Assembly: GCF_907164915.1 (NCBI RefSeq)
Contig: NC_061862.1
Coordinates: 8,605,505 to 8,669,504 of the forward strand
Length of the DNA stretch: 64,000 nucleotides
Source of the DNA: Impatiens glandulifera
Taxonomy: Eukaryota > Streptophyta > Magnoliopsida > Ericales > Balsaminaceae
Direction: 5' to 3'
Shown here: in pieces, positions 45,640 to 57,711 of the stretch
How positions within the stretch are numbered: the first letter of the stretch is position 1
Layout: the number at the start of each line of letters is the position of its first letter
Notes under the pieces: generated by a model
What the model saw: the letters and a program-made list of their open reading frames with translations, nothing else
What the model was told of the DNA's origin: nothing
Database searches by the model: none
Translations under genes and position numbers: made by a program

Positions 45640-46740
45640 AAATTGATGAGGGAGAAAAAAGTTGAAATTATAATCTAAAACGATGAGAAGGGAGATAGAG
45701 AGAAAATTGAGTTTAAACGCAAAAGTGTATTTGATTATAATTTTTTGCGTGAACTTATTACGCAAAGTTACTGTAACAACTTATTACGTAAACGCTCATA
45801 CTCAACTTATAAACGCTAAGTCAAACAAGCCTATTAAAGTATCTGAAAATGAGCTAAGTAAATAAATTGAGTAAAAAGATGAACTTACCCTAACCCATAT
45901 CAACAAATAAAGCAAAAAAAAGTTAAATGAATACTGACACAAAGACAAAATAAATAATAATGAGATTCCTTTTTAATCTTATGCTTTTTTTAAAAAAAAA
46001 TTATTATAAATTTTGTTTTTAAATTCTGATGAAGGTTTATTTAATTATTTTTATTCGATTATTTAAATTACAATATAAATAAGATTTCTTTTCTAAAAAA
46101 ATATATAGAAAATAGATGATATAGTATTTAAAAGCAAGTAACATACTTTTATAAATGAATTTTAAATTTAATAAATTGTATGGAAGAAATACTATAATTG
46201 TCTATGAGTTTTTAGATAAGAATGACTAAATATAGATGTGATGATTTATATATTTATTTTGAGAATAAATATGCCTTCAAAATTAAAGTCTTGTTTTCTT
46301 TGAGTTATTTAAAAAATTCACATAAAATTCATTTTTCAATCAATCAATTATCACCAATCACATCACTCATATCATTAATCAAAATACAAAAATATTTTAT
46401 ATTTTAAATTATTATTTTTTATTTTATTTATAAATATCAATATTTTTTAAGTCTTTTTATCAAAAATAATCATTAATTTCTCAAAATCATCATCTATCAT
46501 CTAAATTTTCTCTCTCTTGATTTTTTTAAAAATTCACAACCGAACAAGACCTAAGAGATAAATATTTAACAGCAATTATTAAGATTATGTAATAATAAAT
46601 TATTATAAAATTGCAATTCTAATATATTTATATAGATACTTTTTTTTAATTTCATTTTTTTTTATTATATTACACAACAATGACTCACACTCCAATCTTA
46701 AATATTCTTATAAAAATTGATTGAATTTTAATCATTTTAA
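45640..46740 (+). repeat. Direct tandem duplication, unit 1
   Basis: Near-identical to 47440-48270 over the block starting GAGAGAAAATTGAGTTTAAA, through AACCCATATCAACAAATAA and ATGACTCACACTCCAA. It is longer than unit 2 because it contains the MITE at 46287-46551. Parts (GATGAAGGTTTATTTAATT, about 46028) resemble the arm sequence near 5880. Confidence 0.85.
46287..46551. mobile_element. Tourist-type MITE (Harbinger superfamily)
   Basis: A 265-bp element with termini AGTCTTGTTTTC and (reverse complement) GGTCTTGTTCGG, flanked by TAA (46284-46286, 46552-46554). Unit 2 of the tandem duplication is the empty site at about 48100. It is the same family as the interrupted MITE at 6890-8277. Confidence 0.8.
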
Positions 46741-47439
46741 CTTATTTAATAATTAAGTTTGGGCTTGCGTAGGTTTAATTCAGTTTTTTTTTTTTATATT
46801 TATAATATTATTTAATAATTAATATTATATATATAATGTTATATATATTTATTAATTTAATTTTAAATATTAATAGATGATTTAAATTAAAAAATAATAT
46901 ATATTTCAAAATAAATTATATTAATTTTTACAAGTTTTTTTTGTTAATATATAATTTTAAATATTAATAAACTACTTAAATTAAACAAATAATATATTCT
47001 AAAATAAATGATATGAATAAAAAAAAAAATTATTATTTATATATATGCTTTTTATATAATTTTTCATTTGTCCATTTATTTTTGAGCTCACTCACCCTAT
47101 TCGTATTATCATTCAATTCAATTGTAATTCGATACTTTAAAGCTAGTTTAATTTCTAAAATTATAATTATAAATAAAAAAAATCATATATTTAGTTTATA
47201 TGTTTTGCTTAATTATTTTATATATTAAAATACATATATTATAAATAATAAATAAAAATATATTTAAATGTATGTTTTTTTATTATAATAATTTTATATA
47301 AATATATAAAAATATTATAAATATATGGAATAGATGAGAGAAAATAAGTAAAATGATTAGAGAGAGATTAAATTGATGAGAGAATGAATAAAATGATTAA
47401 AAATAAATGAAATAGATGAGAGAGAATGAATAAAAAAAT

Positions 47440-48270
47440 ATTTAAAATTGATGAGAGAGAAAAAAGTTGAGATTATAATCTTAAACACTGAACTGAGGAG
47501 AGAGGTAGAGAGAAAATTGAGTTTAAACGCAAAAGTGTTTGATTATAATTTTTTGCGTAAGTTTATTACGCAAAGTTATTGTAATAACTTATTACGCAAA
47601 ATTACTGTAACTTATTACGCTAAATCAAACAAGCCCATTAAAAGTATCTGAAAATGAGTTAAATAAATAAATGGAGTAAAATGATGAATCAAACTTACCC
47701 TAACCCATATCAACAAATAAGAAAAAAAAAGTGAAATGAATACTGACACAAAGACAAAATAAATAATAATGAGATTCCTTTTTAATCTTATGCTTTTTAA
47801 AAAAAAAATTATTATATATTTTGTTTTTAAATTCTGATGAAGGTTTATTTAATTATTTTTATTCGATTATTCAAATTACAATATAAATAAGATTTCTTTT
47901 CTAAAAAAATATATAGAAAATAGATGATATAGTATTTAAAAGCAAGTTTATAACATACTTTTATAAATGAATTTTAAATTTAATAAATTGTATGGAAGAA
48001 ATACTATAATTGTCTATGAGTTTTTAGATAAGAATGACTATATATAGATGTGATGATTTATATATTTATTTTGAGAATAAATATGCCTTAAAAATTAAGA
48101 GATTAATATTTAACAGCAATTATTAAGATTATGTAATAATAAATTATTATATATATGCAATTCTAGTATATTTATATATGTACTTTTTTTAAGTTTTTTT
48201 TAGCATATTACACAACTATGACTCACACTCCAACCTTAAATATTCTTATAAAAATTGAATGAATTTTATT
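47440..48270 (+). repeat. Direct tandem duplication, unit 2
   Basis: Counterpart of 45640-46740 without the MITE. Differences are scattered substitutions and short indels, for example an extra TTTATAA near 47948. No gene is present. Confidence 0.85.
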
Positions 48271-48359
48271 TTCTTATTAACACAATTTAAATATTTTAAA
48301 TTTTAATGCATTTTAATTTGTGTTATTATAAAACTACTTGAAAATATATTGTTTATAAA

Positions 48360-48600
48360 AAAAAAAGTTATAGATATGATGTTTTTGTAAAACCACTCAA
48401 TTGTTATGCAATGGAAAAAGACTGAAAAAGTTAGGGCCACATGCCGTACAGTCACGTGATAACCGTGTTTCATGTTTGTAAGAATAGTCTGTGAGAAAAC
48501 AGTAAAAATAATTGAGTCAATTTTTAAGTTCTTGCTATCAGAAATCAAAATAACATTATCAATTCACAAAATTGTGTTGGATAAATAAAAATGATTTTGG
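48360..48600 (+). repeat. Further diverged copy of the arm sequence
   Basis: Shares with 4690-4960 the order CCACTC.ATTG, AAAAAGACTGAAAA.GTTAGGG, CCACATGCCGTA, TCACGTG, AGTAAAAATAATTGAG. This places the arm-type repeat on both sides of the PGIP gene. Confidence 0.6.
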
Positions 48601-49287
48601 AAAAAGATAATATTATGAAAAGAATGAAGGGGAGAGAAAATTTAGAGAAAAGAATGACGTGTAAAATTTAATTGATTGAAAAAAAATATATTTTTCCTTA
48701 CAATTTTTCATTTTCTCATCCAATTATGTCATGTAATTCATTCTCATTCTCATTCTCATTCTCACCCTTCGTTTATTACAAAAGATTGGTTGTCTAAGAG
48801 ATGAGGATTTTTTATTCAAATTTTACTAATCTTATTAATTTTTTTAAATTATCAAATTACTTAATTAATTAAATTAATATTTAAATTTATTTATTTAAAT
48901 TTAAAATAAAAAACTATTTTATTTTTAATTATTCATATTCCTTAGGAACAATTCTAATTATTCTATAAACAAAATTAAAGAATATTTTCTTTTTTTTAAC
49001 TTTCTTTTATAAAAACGTTAATATATATATATATTTTAAGTTTTTGGGTAATATAATATCAAAGGTAATTAATCAAATAAAATCTTGAATATTTAAAGTA
49101 TAATAACTCCTTAAGTGTTATAACTTAGACAAATTACTATATTAACTTATTAATAATTCAAAAGCACATCTTCGTAGTTCGTACATGAGTCATCTATCCG
49201 TGTTGCAAGTTATACAAAACTTGAGATTGGATTTGGTTGGAATCTGCTTTTTTTAAGGTCGAGCTTAAACTCGATCTGCGCATAGCT
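48601..49287. other. AT-rich stretch beyond the Gypsy pol 3' end
   Basis: The Gypsy LTR would be expected here, but no TG...CA termini or polypurine tract were identified. Either the LTR is too decayed or the element is 3'-truncated. Confidence 0.4.
48738..48768 (+). repeat. (TTCTCA)n short tandem repeat
   Basis: Four to five units of a six-base repeat (CATTCT/TTCTCA). Confidence 0.85.
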
Positions 49288-50827
49288 TCATATTATAAGA
49301 AATATATTTTAAGCGTATCGATATTGTTCGGCGTAATGAACATTCGCCTTATATGTTAGATAGGGTACAACTCCACTAAAGAAGATTTTCTTAAGTAGGA
49401 AGGGTCCTTCCCATTAGGGTCGAAACTTGCCCATAGGATCTAGGAGTTCTCGGGTCCTTTTGAGAACTAAATCACCATATTTTAGGTTTCTAGTTTTTTC
49501 CTTCCTATTGAAGGTGTCTGACATTCGTGTTTGGTAGTCTTGGGTTTTATACAGAGTGTTTAACTTCATGCCATCCATTAACGTTAGTTGGTCATATCCA
49601 AATTTGAGATAATCTTCTTCAATAACATGGCTTTCTAAGAGTATTCTTATGGTTGGAACCTCGATTTCAATGGGTTGTACGACGTTCATGCCATAAACTA
49701 GGGAGTAGGGAGTTACGTTCATCGAGGTTCGAGCGGTTGTACGATGTCCACATAAGGCGTATGGCAACTTCTCATGCCAATCCTTATATGTGATGGTCAT
49801 CTTCTTGATGATCATAATCACGTTTTTGTTTGCCGCTTCGACCACACTATTGGTTTGGGGTCTATAGGGCGATGATTTGTGATTGTCGATCTTGAACTCG
49901 TCGATCAATTGTAACACTTTTCCTTGGAAGTGTCGACAATTTTCTGAAATCAGGTGTCAAGAACCTCGTACCTAGCAATGATGCTAGTTCGGATGAATTT
50001 TGTCACTTGAGATGATTTCAGGACCTTATAGGAGGCTGCTTCAACCCATTTGGCGAACTAATTTATGGAGACTAATATGAACTCGTGTCATTTGACGCGT
50101 GGGGATATATTTTCCTGATAACGTCGATACCCGTGTAGAAAAGGGCCAAGGAGATTCCATGTTGTACATGTACTTCTTTCATTCATGTGTGGGTCACATG
50201 TCCGTACATGTACTTCTTTCACGATCCACTTGGATTCAGGATTATCTATATAGAGCATGTTTTGACCGTCGAAAGATCGGTAGTAAAGCATGTTGGCGAT
50301 CCAAGCATAATTGGTAGAATATTAGCGCAAAGCCCGTTGTTCCTTAGCTCGGAAGTGAGAAGGATATTCTTCATACTCAATGTACTTATAGAGAATATTG
50401 TAGCAAGGTTTAGTAGCATTCTTACAGGAAGTGACTGCTCCCGATTCAAAAGCATTTCGTTGCTTTGGTTGGATTTTTAACAATTTGCTTTTACTCCCTC
50501 ATGGATTTGAGTTATGGCTGCCAAAGTAGTTAGGGCATCCGCGAATCAGTTTTGTCTTATTAGAGTATGAACAAATGATATTTGATCAAATTTGTTCATG
50601 AGTTTGGTCAAATAGGCATGGTAGGGTTTTAAGTTTCCCCTTTCACTTGTCACGTGCCTTTGGATATAACAAAGTTAGAGTCACTAATGACTTCTAACTT
50701 AATTGCCCCTTTTTCATATGCTAATTTGAGATCTGAGAGGCATGCCTCGTATTCGGCCTCGTTATTAGTGATAGAATATTCAAGTTTTATGGATATTAGG
50801 TTGTACATCCCTTTCGGGTCAATTAAC
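49288..50827 (-). pseudogene. Gypsy pol, 3' half: RNase H and integrase
   Basis: On the minus strand: an RNase H piece with NNEAEYEACL and KGAIKLEVISDSNFVI (50800-50640), a spacer including YRSFDG and KEVHVRTCDPH (near 50290-50200), integrase core FAKWVEAASYKV (near 50040), HKSSPYRPQTNSVVEAANK (from 49880) and a C-terminal domain ending near 49288. It is the continuation of 64000-61818, split by two insertions. Several stops and shifts are present. The YRPQTNG-type motif and domain order identify Ty3/Gypsy; a Tat-like lineage is likely. Confidence 0.85.
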
Positions 50828-52330
50828 TGTTAGATAAAATAGATAGTTAATTAGTAAGTAATTAACTATTTAAAGAACTTAACCAAATCTACCGTCTGTG
50901 CAGGATAAAAGAAATTCGGAAAGACCAAAGAAGCTCGGAAATGTAGGAATCGGCTTTGCTCCTTCATATCTACAAATCGGTTTTACCGCTTAGTCCGGTT
51001 GACCGATATTAAAAAGGCGGTGCAAACCGGGATCATCTAAATAAACTTTATATTCGACTCTTTACAAGAAACGAAACCAGTAGAGGATCGACTCAGCAGT
51101 GAAAAACGGTTTTACCGCTCAGCTTCATGATCGGTAAATTCATTAGTTATACCTCAGGAAGAGAAATCGGTTTCTATACTTCGGCAGTATGACCGGTTGA
51201 CCGACATTAAAAAGATGGCGCAACCGATGGTTTACCCGATAAACTACTTGGTATAATCCTAAGCTATTATAAAAGACAATCTGTAAAATGATCGGTAGTT
51301 TGACCGATCAGAGAAAGAACCAGTTTTATGCTAAGACAGACTTATACTGAGAGCGGTTGATAGTTTCCATTTCAGTGCAATACAGAACACTTTCGGAAAA
51401 TACAGAAGGGAGTCTTCAAACGTATAGACTGTATTATTTCCATCTTAAATACAAGTCTGATAATATCTTTTGGGAAGTAGGAGACTGTCAAAATACTCAG
51501 ATACCTATTTTGGTATAAGTCTAACAACAGTCTACTTGGAGTAGATATTTGTCACATTACTCTAGATAATCAAATCAGTAGAAGACAAAGATGCATGTTG
51601 ATATACTCCTTGGGAAGTATTAAACTCATTAAATGCCCTATTGTACCTCCCTAATCAACCAATCAGAATCAAGAAACAAAGGGCTACCATGCAAGTATCC
51701 GTTGAAGATGAAAATATGACTGTTGCCATATTTTCTATTTAAGATATCAGAACAACAACAAAACAGACTAACAAATAGAGAATCAACCTTTGAACCGGAC
51801 CAGAAGTATCAAATCATCTCTGTTCATATATTGTGTAAATCATTTCAAAGTGAGTGTTAGAACTTCACGTGTATTACAAGTTCATCTATTCTGTGTGAGT
51901 AGTGAGTGTTGTAAGTTGACAGAATTTATTTATGTTCAACAGAGTGAGTGAAACAAGAAGTCGAAAACGAGCAGTAAATAAGCCTCGGTTATTCGACGTA
52001 TTGTAAACTATTTTGAATATTCTGAGTGAATATCCTTCTCAACGTTTGAGAAGAAGGGGTGACGTAGGAGCTTTATCTCTGAACACTCATAAATCATGTG
52101 TTGTGTTTCTTCTCTACCTCATACTTTTTTATCACTGTCCAAACCGTGTGTGTGTTGCTTCATGTTGAAACGAACAGTTCCACACTTGAACTTGGTTCAA
52201 GAGTTTGTGACAACTTGCGTAGTATTGAGACCGATATTAACTTCTAACCGAGTTAGTATCAACCAGCGTGTTGTGTAAGCGTTCGACTTAGTGAGACCCC
52301 CAATCTCCTTCGACGATCCCGATCCTAACA
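50828..52330 (+). mobile_element. Copia solo LTR inserted in the Gypsy element
   Basis: Termini TGTTAGATAA and CGATCCTAACA. The flanking 5-mers TTAAC (50823-50827) and CTAAC (52331-52335) match at 4 of 5. It is homologous to the LTR at 18678-19884 in opposite orientation (shared end CCGATCCTAACA, and blocks such as CACCCCTTCTTCTCAA). No internal Copia sequence remains, so it is a product of LTR-LTR recombination. Confidence 0.85.
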
Positions 52331-52350
52331 CTAACAAAATCCTAATTATG

Positions 52351-53139
52351 AAATTCGGTAAAAAACGCACTTAGAGAGAGAAATTATCTCTGGAGATTTT
52401 TTTCTCACATGGGGCACAACCGGCACATCAACGCCGCCGGAGCTTTTGACGTCGGAATGATCTCAAATTTCTCCAGTAGGTGCGTCTCTTTCCCCCCTAC
52501 AATCTGACCGAAGGAATTTCAATTTGAACGGAGGAATCGGGAGAAATCACGATTATAGTTTCTAGATCGGATATTTAGGTCGTTTTCGGCACGATCGGCA
52601 CATTCGGCACGATCGGCACGATCGGCACGAACAACATAAATGACACGGATTCTTGCCGCGACCGCGCTTCTACATCGGAAGTCAGCCGCCATCCTCCAGC
52701 ACCTTCGATCGATTGTCGTGCGCCCTCTAGAACGTGTTCTGTTGTACAAAGAACGATCACAATTATCTTCTCTTACCATTTACCGGAACATTTCGTCAAA
52801 CCCCCTTCTGCAGAGACTTGACGTCAAATCGGCGTCGGTCGCCCTCCTCTTCTCACTTTTCGTTTACAGGTTAGTTCGGACCTCGGTCGGGACATCAAAC
52901 CACATCGCGAGGCGCGGGTAGGTCTCCATTGAACTTCTTTATCGCCGTTTGAATCAAGTGTTCGGTCTGGAGGAAGCTTTCGTAGCTACAGACCGTTCCA
53001 AAATTGCTTAAACCCTTTCTTGTTTGAGCAATTATTTTCAAGCCCCTGTTCCGGTGCGATTGGTTTCCAATCGTGCTGTTTGCGCCCACCCTTTGCTGCA
53101 GAATTCCAACCTCTGTGGCTCCTTTGAAGATTAGGCAGT
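52351..53139 (+). promoter_or_regulatory. LINE 5' UTR
   Basis: GC-richer leader with short tandem copies of GATCGGCAC (about 52590-52630). An internal promoter is expected for this family, but none could be pinpointed. Confidence 0.5.
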
Positions 53140-56100
53140 TTGCGCTTGATCTTTCCAATGACTGGTACGCGCCCGTCTAGTGTAGTTACTCGGGCAAGGG
53201 GCATCCTTCAAGTCCTCCCTGATGATCCTAAGAAGGTGCTGAAGGGGCCGTCGACAAGCAACAAGGCTAGGTCTGATAGACGAACTCGCAGGTCTCTTAA
53301 CAATCCCAGGAAGCAGAAGCCAAAAATCATGGATGAAGTCCTAAACAACGGAGAAGATGCGCCTATTGATTCTATGCCAAATACATCATCGGGTATGAGT
53401 TCTTTTCCACATGCTGATGAATTACATGAGAATAGTTCTATTGGGGATTCATACTGTAACAATATGCATGTTCATAATAGAAATGATAGGATTGAATTGA
53501 TAGGAAAAGACAATACTGCATATAGAAATGATAGGACTTTAATTCCAGAAAATTCTGTTGTTACTGGACTTGCTGCACAGAATGGACCGTTAGAGTCGTT
53601 GGTTGGTACCCTAGACCTGACCGGTCATTCTGTTGGGAAATTGGATTTGAAATCTTGTCTTGTTAAAATTGATGACAATCGGGTCGCTTGTCCTGAAAAT
53701 TCAGTCCTAATGTTGGAGATAATCTGTCAAAAAGGCTCTAAGGTAATGCAGGAAAATGACATAAATTGTACAGGTTTATTGAGTCCTATTGAAAGCTCAA
53801 AATTGGGGTCTGTTTCTGAATCGGGTGAAAACATTATGCTGAGATTTATGTCTGTTTTGAATGATCTTACTGAAGTTGGTACTGGTGTTCCTATTGAGGT
53901 AAGTATGACAGAGCTGAATAAGACTGTTGATCGAGAATTAATAGGTTCAAAGAATATTACAAGGTCGGAGTCAGTTTCAGAAGTAGGAAAACATGACAGT
54001 TTGGGTAATTCAGGTGCAGAGAAAGATCAGAAAACAAATTTTACCGGTCCTACTAAAGAGGATGCTAAATTGGGCAAAATAGATTATTTTGAAATTTCCT
54101 CTACAGAGTTGGAGATATCAGCTGCTCAGAGTCAATTAGGTCCAAAGAAGGATATAATTTCAGAGTCTTGTTCTACAATGAGAAATCTTGCAAATCTAAA
54201 AGTCTCGGGTTCCATTAATGATCAGAATGCTAAGTCTACCTGTCTTGCTAAGGATCAAATGGAAAGTCAAATATCCAGACTATGTACTAGGCTTGAAAAA
54301 GAAGACACTAAATGCGCCCAGGATTCTGAAACTGAGGCTAAAATTGCAGGATCTTCTAAACAGCCTGCACATCTAGCTGAAACTGTTAAAGGACATAGTC
54401 TAACAGAATCTGGAAACACTGAAAAAATTGGATCTGAGTTAGAGCTATTCATGGAAATAAATTCAGCTAAATTAGAAAAGTCAAATAATACAGATATAAA
54501 GGATGATGAACTGAACTTGATTGGTATAGCCAATGGTGAAAGCTTGACTGGAAATTATATTGATTCGTTGATTGATGACATCATGAATGACAATCTGGGT
54601 CTGGGTATGGATCTCATGGAAGCTACAAATAAGTTGGGTCAGAATTTAAGTCAGGGTATAAGAGGTGAAGAATGTATGAAACTAGAAGAATTAGCCAACC
54701 GTTTTCGCTTGGCCGGGTCTGATGAGGGGTTAGCCAACGGTTTTCGCTTGGCTGAGTCTGAAAAAGATAATTTGGTTGCAAAAAAGTTGGGTCTAACAAG
54801 GGTGGATAACATGAATATTCAAGTCATTGATCCTGAACACGCCGGTCCTGGATACACTAAAACTACCCATGGCATTGGTCATATCTCTTCAAATGCCGGT
54901 CCTAGCTCTTCAAACGTCGGTCATAGCTCTTCAAATGCTGGTCCTAGCTCTTCTAATGCCAGTCCTAGATCTTCTAATGTCAGTCCTAACTCTTCTAATG
55001 CCGGTCCTATCTCTTTAAATGCTGGTCATGACATCACATATCCACATTCTACCGGTCCTAATCGCCAAGAGAATAAATCTACTAACAAAGCTATGAGCCA
55101 CCGGTCGAATCAAAAGAACCAAAGCATAGATGTTGATTTGGAATCAGACGATAGCACTGACTATGATGAAACAATAATATGCGACCTCGAATATCATAAG
55201 TCCATGAAGAAGATATCGGCAACAAAGATCAAACCAAAAGCAAAGAGGCATAATTCTTCCAAAACAAGTGCTGAAATTGAAAAGATCGATCAAGAAACTA
55301 GATCGAATAATTCTAAAACAGCTAAGAAGGGTAAGAATGAATCGAAAATCAAAGAAAGGAAAAATATGAAGGCAAATAACTCAAGTTCTAAGAAGAATGC
55401 TGAAGTAAATCCCAAGGAAACTGTGACACCCGAGGCTAATCCTGAGATATTGAACCTGGGTGCGTTTTCTCCACTCGTTAATCTGGATCCTGAAATGCCA
55501 ATTGATAGTATTCAAAAGAGGAAAACTAATACACAAGAGAAGAGCACTAAAGGGGATATTCTAAAGAAGATCGGAACAATTGAAGGCAACGGTTTTGTGG
55601 GAAATATAAGGGTTAGATGGGCCGAAAAAAACAAACAAGTCAGGAAAGATAGCATCCCTGAAACAGTCACCTCCTCAGCTCCTCCTACTGCTGCAATTCC
55701 TGGCAAAGAAAATACTCAGGCTGATAACAAGGATCTTACTGCTGGTCCAACGTGGTCAATGAGGAAAAACGAAATAGCAAATTTGGCAAGACTGAGAAAC
55801 CAGATGAAGAAGCTATTTTTCCAAATTAATAAACAAGAGATTACGATGCCCCAAGAAAGAAATGATCAGTTGAATGCTCAGTTCAAAAGTCACTATCTAA
55901 AGAATTGGAATCTCTTCAACAAAGACCAATATGATGAAGTGATCAAGTGGACGGTTGACGCCATGAAGGAAATTTCGAAATGTAATAAAACAAAGGTGTA
56001 CACTATCATGAGCAACCCAAATAAAACTTGGCAAAAAGGAAAGGTGTGGAATGGAAATGCCATGAGCGATCCAGAAAAGGGAAAATTCCAGATAGACACC

Positions 56101-57711
56101 TTATTCCCAAAGGTAATTACACTTGATCATCCTCACCGATTTGAGCTCCCACCCGAAATTGAAGAAAAATGTGTCAAGGCATGGGAGTTTGTCATAGTTG
56201 GTCATTTTATGGGCAACATGAAAGCACCATTTGCTGAGGTTAAAAGAACGTTGATGGGTCAGTGGGAATCCTCTGGTCTAGAGAGGATCACAATCAATGA
56301 TCACGGATTCTACTTTCTATCCTTCAATGGAAGCGAAATAAAGTCGATCATAGAGAGCGAATATACTTTTATCAGGGGAAAAAGATTCAAGTTGTACAAG
56401 TGGAGCGAGGAACTTAATACTAATCATAGACCGCCTGAACTTGAACAAATCTGGGTAAATCTCAAGAATGTTCCACCACACATGTGCAACTCGATGGGCC
56501 TGGCCTATATTTCAAGCATTATAGGCAAACCACTTATGTTTGACCCAGCAATGGAAGGTTACGAGCGTGCATCTGTGGCCAGAGTTAGTGTCGAAATCCA
56601 TCCAAGTAGCTCTCTTCCAATCAAGCTTGAACTTAAAGATAGACTGGGAAATTTATTTGACATTGGAGTACAATACGAATGGAAACCAAATCGATGTATA
56701 TGGTGTAGCACTTTCACACACGCTACGAATAAATGTCCAGTCAATAATAATCTAAAATCGAAGGCCAATAACAACACTCAAGTAAGCGATATCAATGACT
56801 CTAACCAGGCTCAGGTTGAGAGAAATGTGAACAGGTTTGAACTTAACAGCAATGAACGCACTACGGATGATAAGATGGGCAACCAAAAGCAAGAACAGAT
56901 AAGGGTAAGGAAGAAGATAGGAAAAAGAATGAAGTGGGTAAGGGTACAAGTTGGCCCTACTAACGTTGATCATATTGGTCATGTTCAGGGCACCGGTCCT
57001 AGGGATTCTGTTTTCTCAAGAATAGGTCCTGTTCAAAATGTCAGTCCTGGTCAGGTTATCAGTCCTGATAAAGCTGGACATAGACACACCGGTCCTAAAG
57101 CTTCTCATAAAGCTACTGTTCCTAGTCATATTGACCATATTAAGCCTGGTCTTGGACTTGTTGATCATGAAACTACTCAAGTTACCGGACTTGCTACTAC
57201 AGGTCCTGATGAAAAATGTGCAACCATTGCTGATCCCGGCTATATTGGTCCTAATACTGGCACAAATCCTATTATTGTTGATGATACTATTGTTGGTCCT
57301 AACTCCACCGATCCTAATAATGATCAAAGAACTTGTCTTGATGTAACTACATGTCCTAGTTCCAAAGTTTCTGAAATTCAAAGATCTATGGGACGGGGAA
57401 TACTTAGCCCATATGAAACAAGCAAAATTGGATTTGAAGGCACTCCAATAAGTCGTGAGTCTACTCTTCACAGTTCTAGGAATGCAAGTAGGAACCTAAA
57501 AAACAATGTCATCAAAATTCGAAATGACCTGACCCTTGGGCTCAGAGCCACCTTTCGAGATGATGAACATGAGAATCTTGGAATAAGTAATAAAGAAGCT
57601 CTTGAGAATGGACTGGGAAATCTTGGGTTTTGTGAAATCAAAAGATCAAGTGCAGAAGAAGATAATTTGATCTTGAAAAAGGCAGTGAGCCTTAATTCTG
57701 AAGTATGGTGA
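53140..57711 (+). CDS. LINE ORF1: DUF4283 and zinc-knuckle nucleic-acid-binding protein, very long
   Basis: The open frame has 1523 codons to a TGA (57709-57711). The same frame then continues with LINE-like charged sequence to a second TGA at 58015-58017, so the original product was probably about 1625 residues. N-terminus: basic (RSDRRTRRSLNNPRKQK, near residues 43-60). Residues about 100-550 are acidic, Ser/Asn/Glu-rich and repetitive. Residues about 580-630 hold seven-residue repeats (SSNAGPS type). A Lys-rich stretch follows (about 680-760). A DUF4283-type domain lies near 1005-1125 (KAWEFVIVGHF, WVNLKNVPPHM) and a CX2CX4HX4C knuckle CIWCSTFTHATNKC near 1186-1199. The GP-rich tail is repetitive. 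Family role: binds LINE RNA in the retrotransposition particle. ORF2 follows with a 4-base overlap. Confidence 0.88.
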   Translation: MRLIFPMTGTRPSSVVTRARGILQVLPDDPKKVLKGPSTSNKARSDRRTRRSLNNPRKQKPKIMDEVLNNGEDAPIDSMPNTSSGMSSFPHADELHENSSIGDSYCNNMHVHNRNDRIELIGKDNTAYRNDRTLIPENSVVTGLAAQNGPLESLVGTLDLTGHSVGKLDLKSCLVKIDDNRVACPENSVLMLEIICQKGSKVMQENDINCTGLLSPIESSKLGSVSESGENIMLRFMSVLNDLTEVGTGVPIEVSMTELNKTVDRELIGSKNITRSESVSEVGKHDSLGNSGAEKDQKTNFTGPTKEDAKLGKIDYFEISSTELEISAAQSQLGPKKDIISESCSTMRNLANLKVSGSINDQNAKSTCLAKDQMESQISRLCTRLEKEDTKCAQDSETEAKIAGSSKQPAHLAETVKGHSLTESGNTEKIGSELELFMEINSAKLEKSNNTDIKDDELNLIGIANGESLTGNYIDSLIDDIMNDNLGLGMDLMEATNKLGQNLSQGIRGEECMKLEELANRFRLAGSDEGLANGFRLAESEKDNLVAKKLGLTRVDNMNIQVIDPEHAGPGYTKTTHGIGHISSNAGPSSSNVGHSSSNAGPSSSNASPRSSNVSPNSSNAGPISLNAGHDITYPHSTGPNRQENKSTNKAMSHRSNQKNQSIDVDLESDDSTDYDETIICDLEYHKSMKKISATKIKPKAKRHNSSKTSAEIEKIDQETRSNNSKTAKKGKNESKIKERKNMKANNSSSKKNAEVNPKETVTPEANPEILNLGAFSPLVNLDPEMPIDSIQKRKTNTQEKSTKGDILKKIGTIEGNGFVGNIRVRWAEKNKQVRKDSIPETVTSSAPPTAAIPGKENTQADNKDLTAGPTWSMRKNEIANLARLRNQMKKLFFQINKQEITMPQERNDQLNAQFKSHYLKNWNLFNKDQYDEVIKWTVDAMKEISKCNKTKVYTIMSNPNKTWQKGKVWNGNAMSDPEKGKFQIDTLFPKVITLDHPHRFELPPEIEEKCVKAWEFVIVGHFMGNMKAPFAEVKRTLMGQWESSGLERITINDHGFYFLSFNGSEIKSIIESEYTFIRGKRFKLYKWSEELNTNHRPPELEQIWVNLKNVPPHMCNSMGLAYISSIIGKPLMFDPAMEGYERASVARVSVEIHPSSSLPIKLELKDRLGNLFDIGVQYEWKPNRCIWCSTFTHATNKCPVNNNLKSKANNNTQVSDINDSNQAQVERNVNRFELNSNERTTDDKMGNQKQEQIRVRKKIGKRMKWVRVQVGPTNVDHIGHVQGTGPRDSVFSRIGPVQNVSPGQVISPDKAGHRHTGPKASHKATVPSHIDHIKPGLGLVDHETTQVTGLATTGPDEKCATIADPGYIGPNTGTNPIIVDDTIVGPNSTDPNNDQRTCLDVTTCPSSKVSEIQRSMGRGILSPYETSKIGFEGTPISRESTLHSSRNASRNLKNNVIKIRNDLTLGLRATFRDDEHENLGISNKEALENGLGNLGFCEIKRSSAEEDNLILKKAVSLNSEVW

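Noticed and set aside
52519..52779. ORFs with Arg/Asp-Ala or Val-Pro repeats near the LINE start
   Set aside because: They arise from the GATCGGCAC tandem repeats of the LINE 5' UTR.
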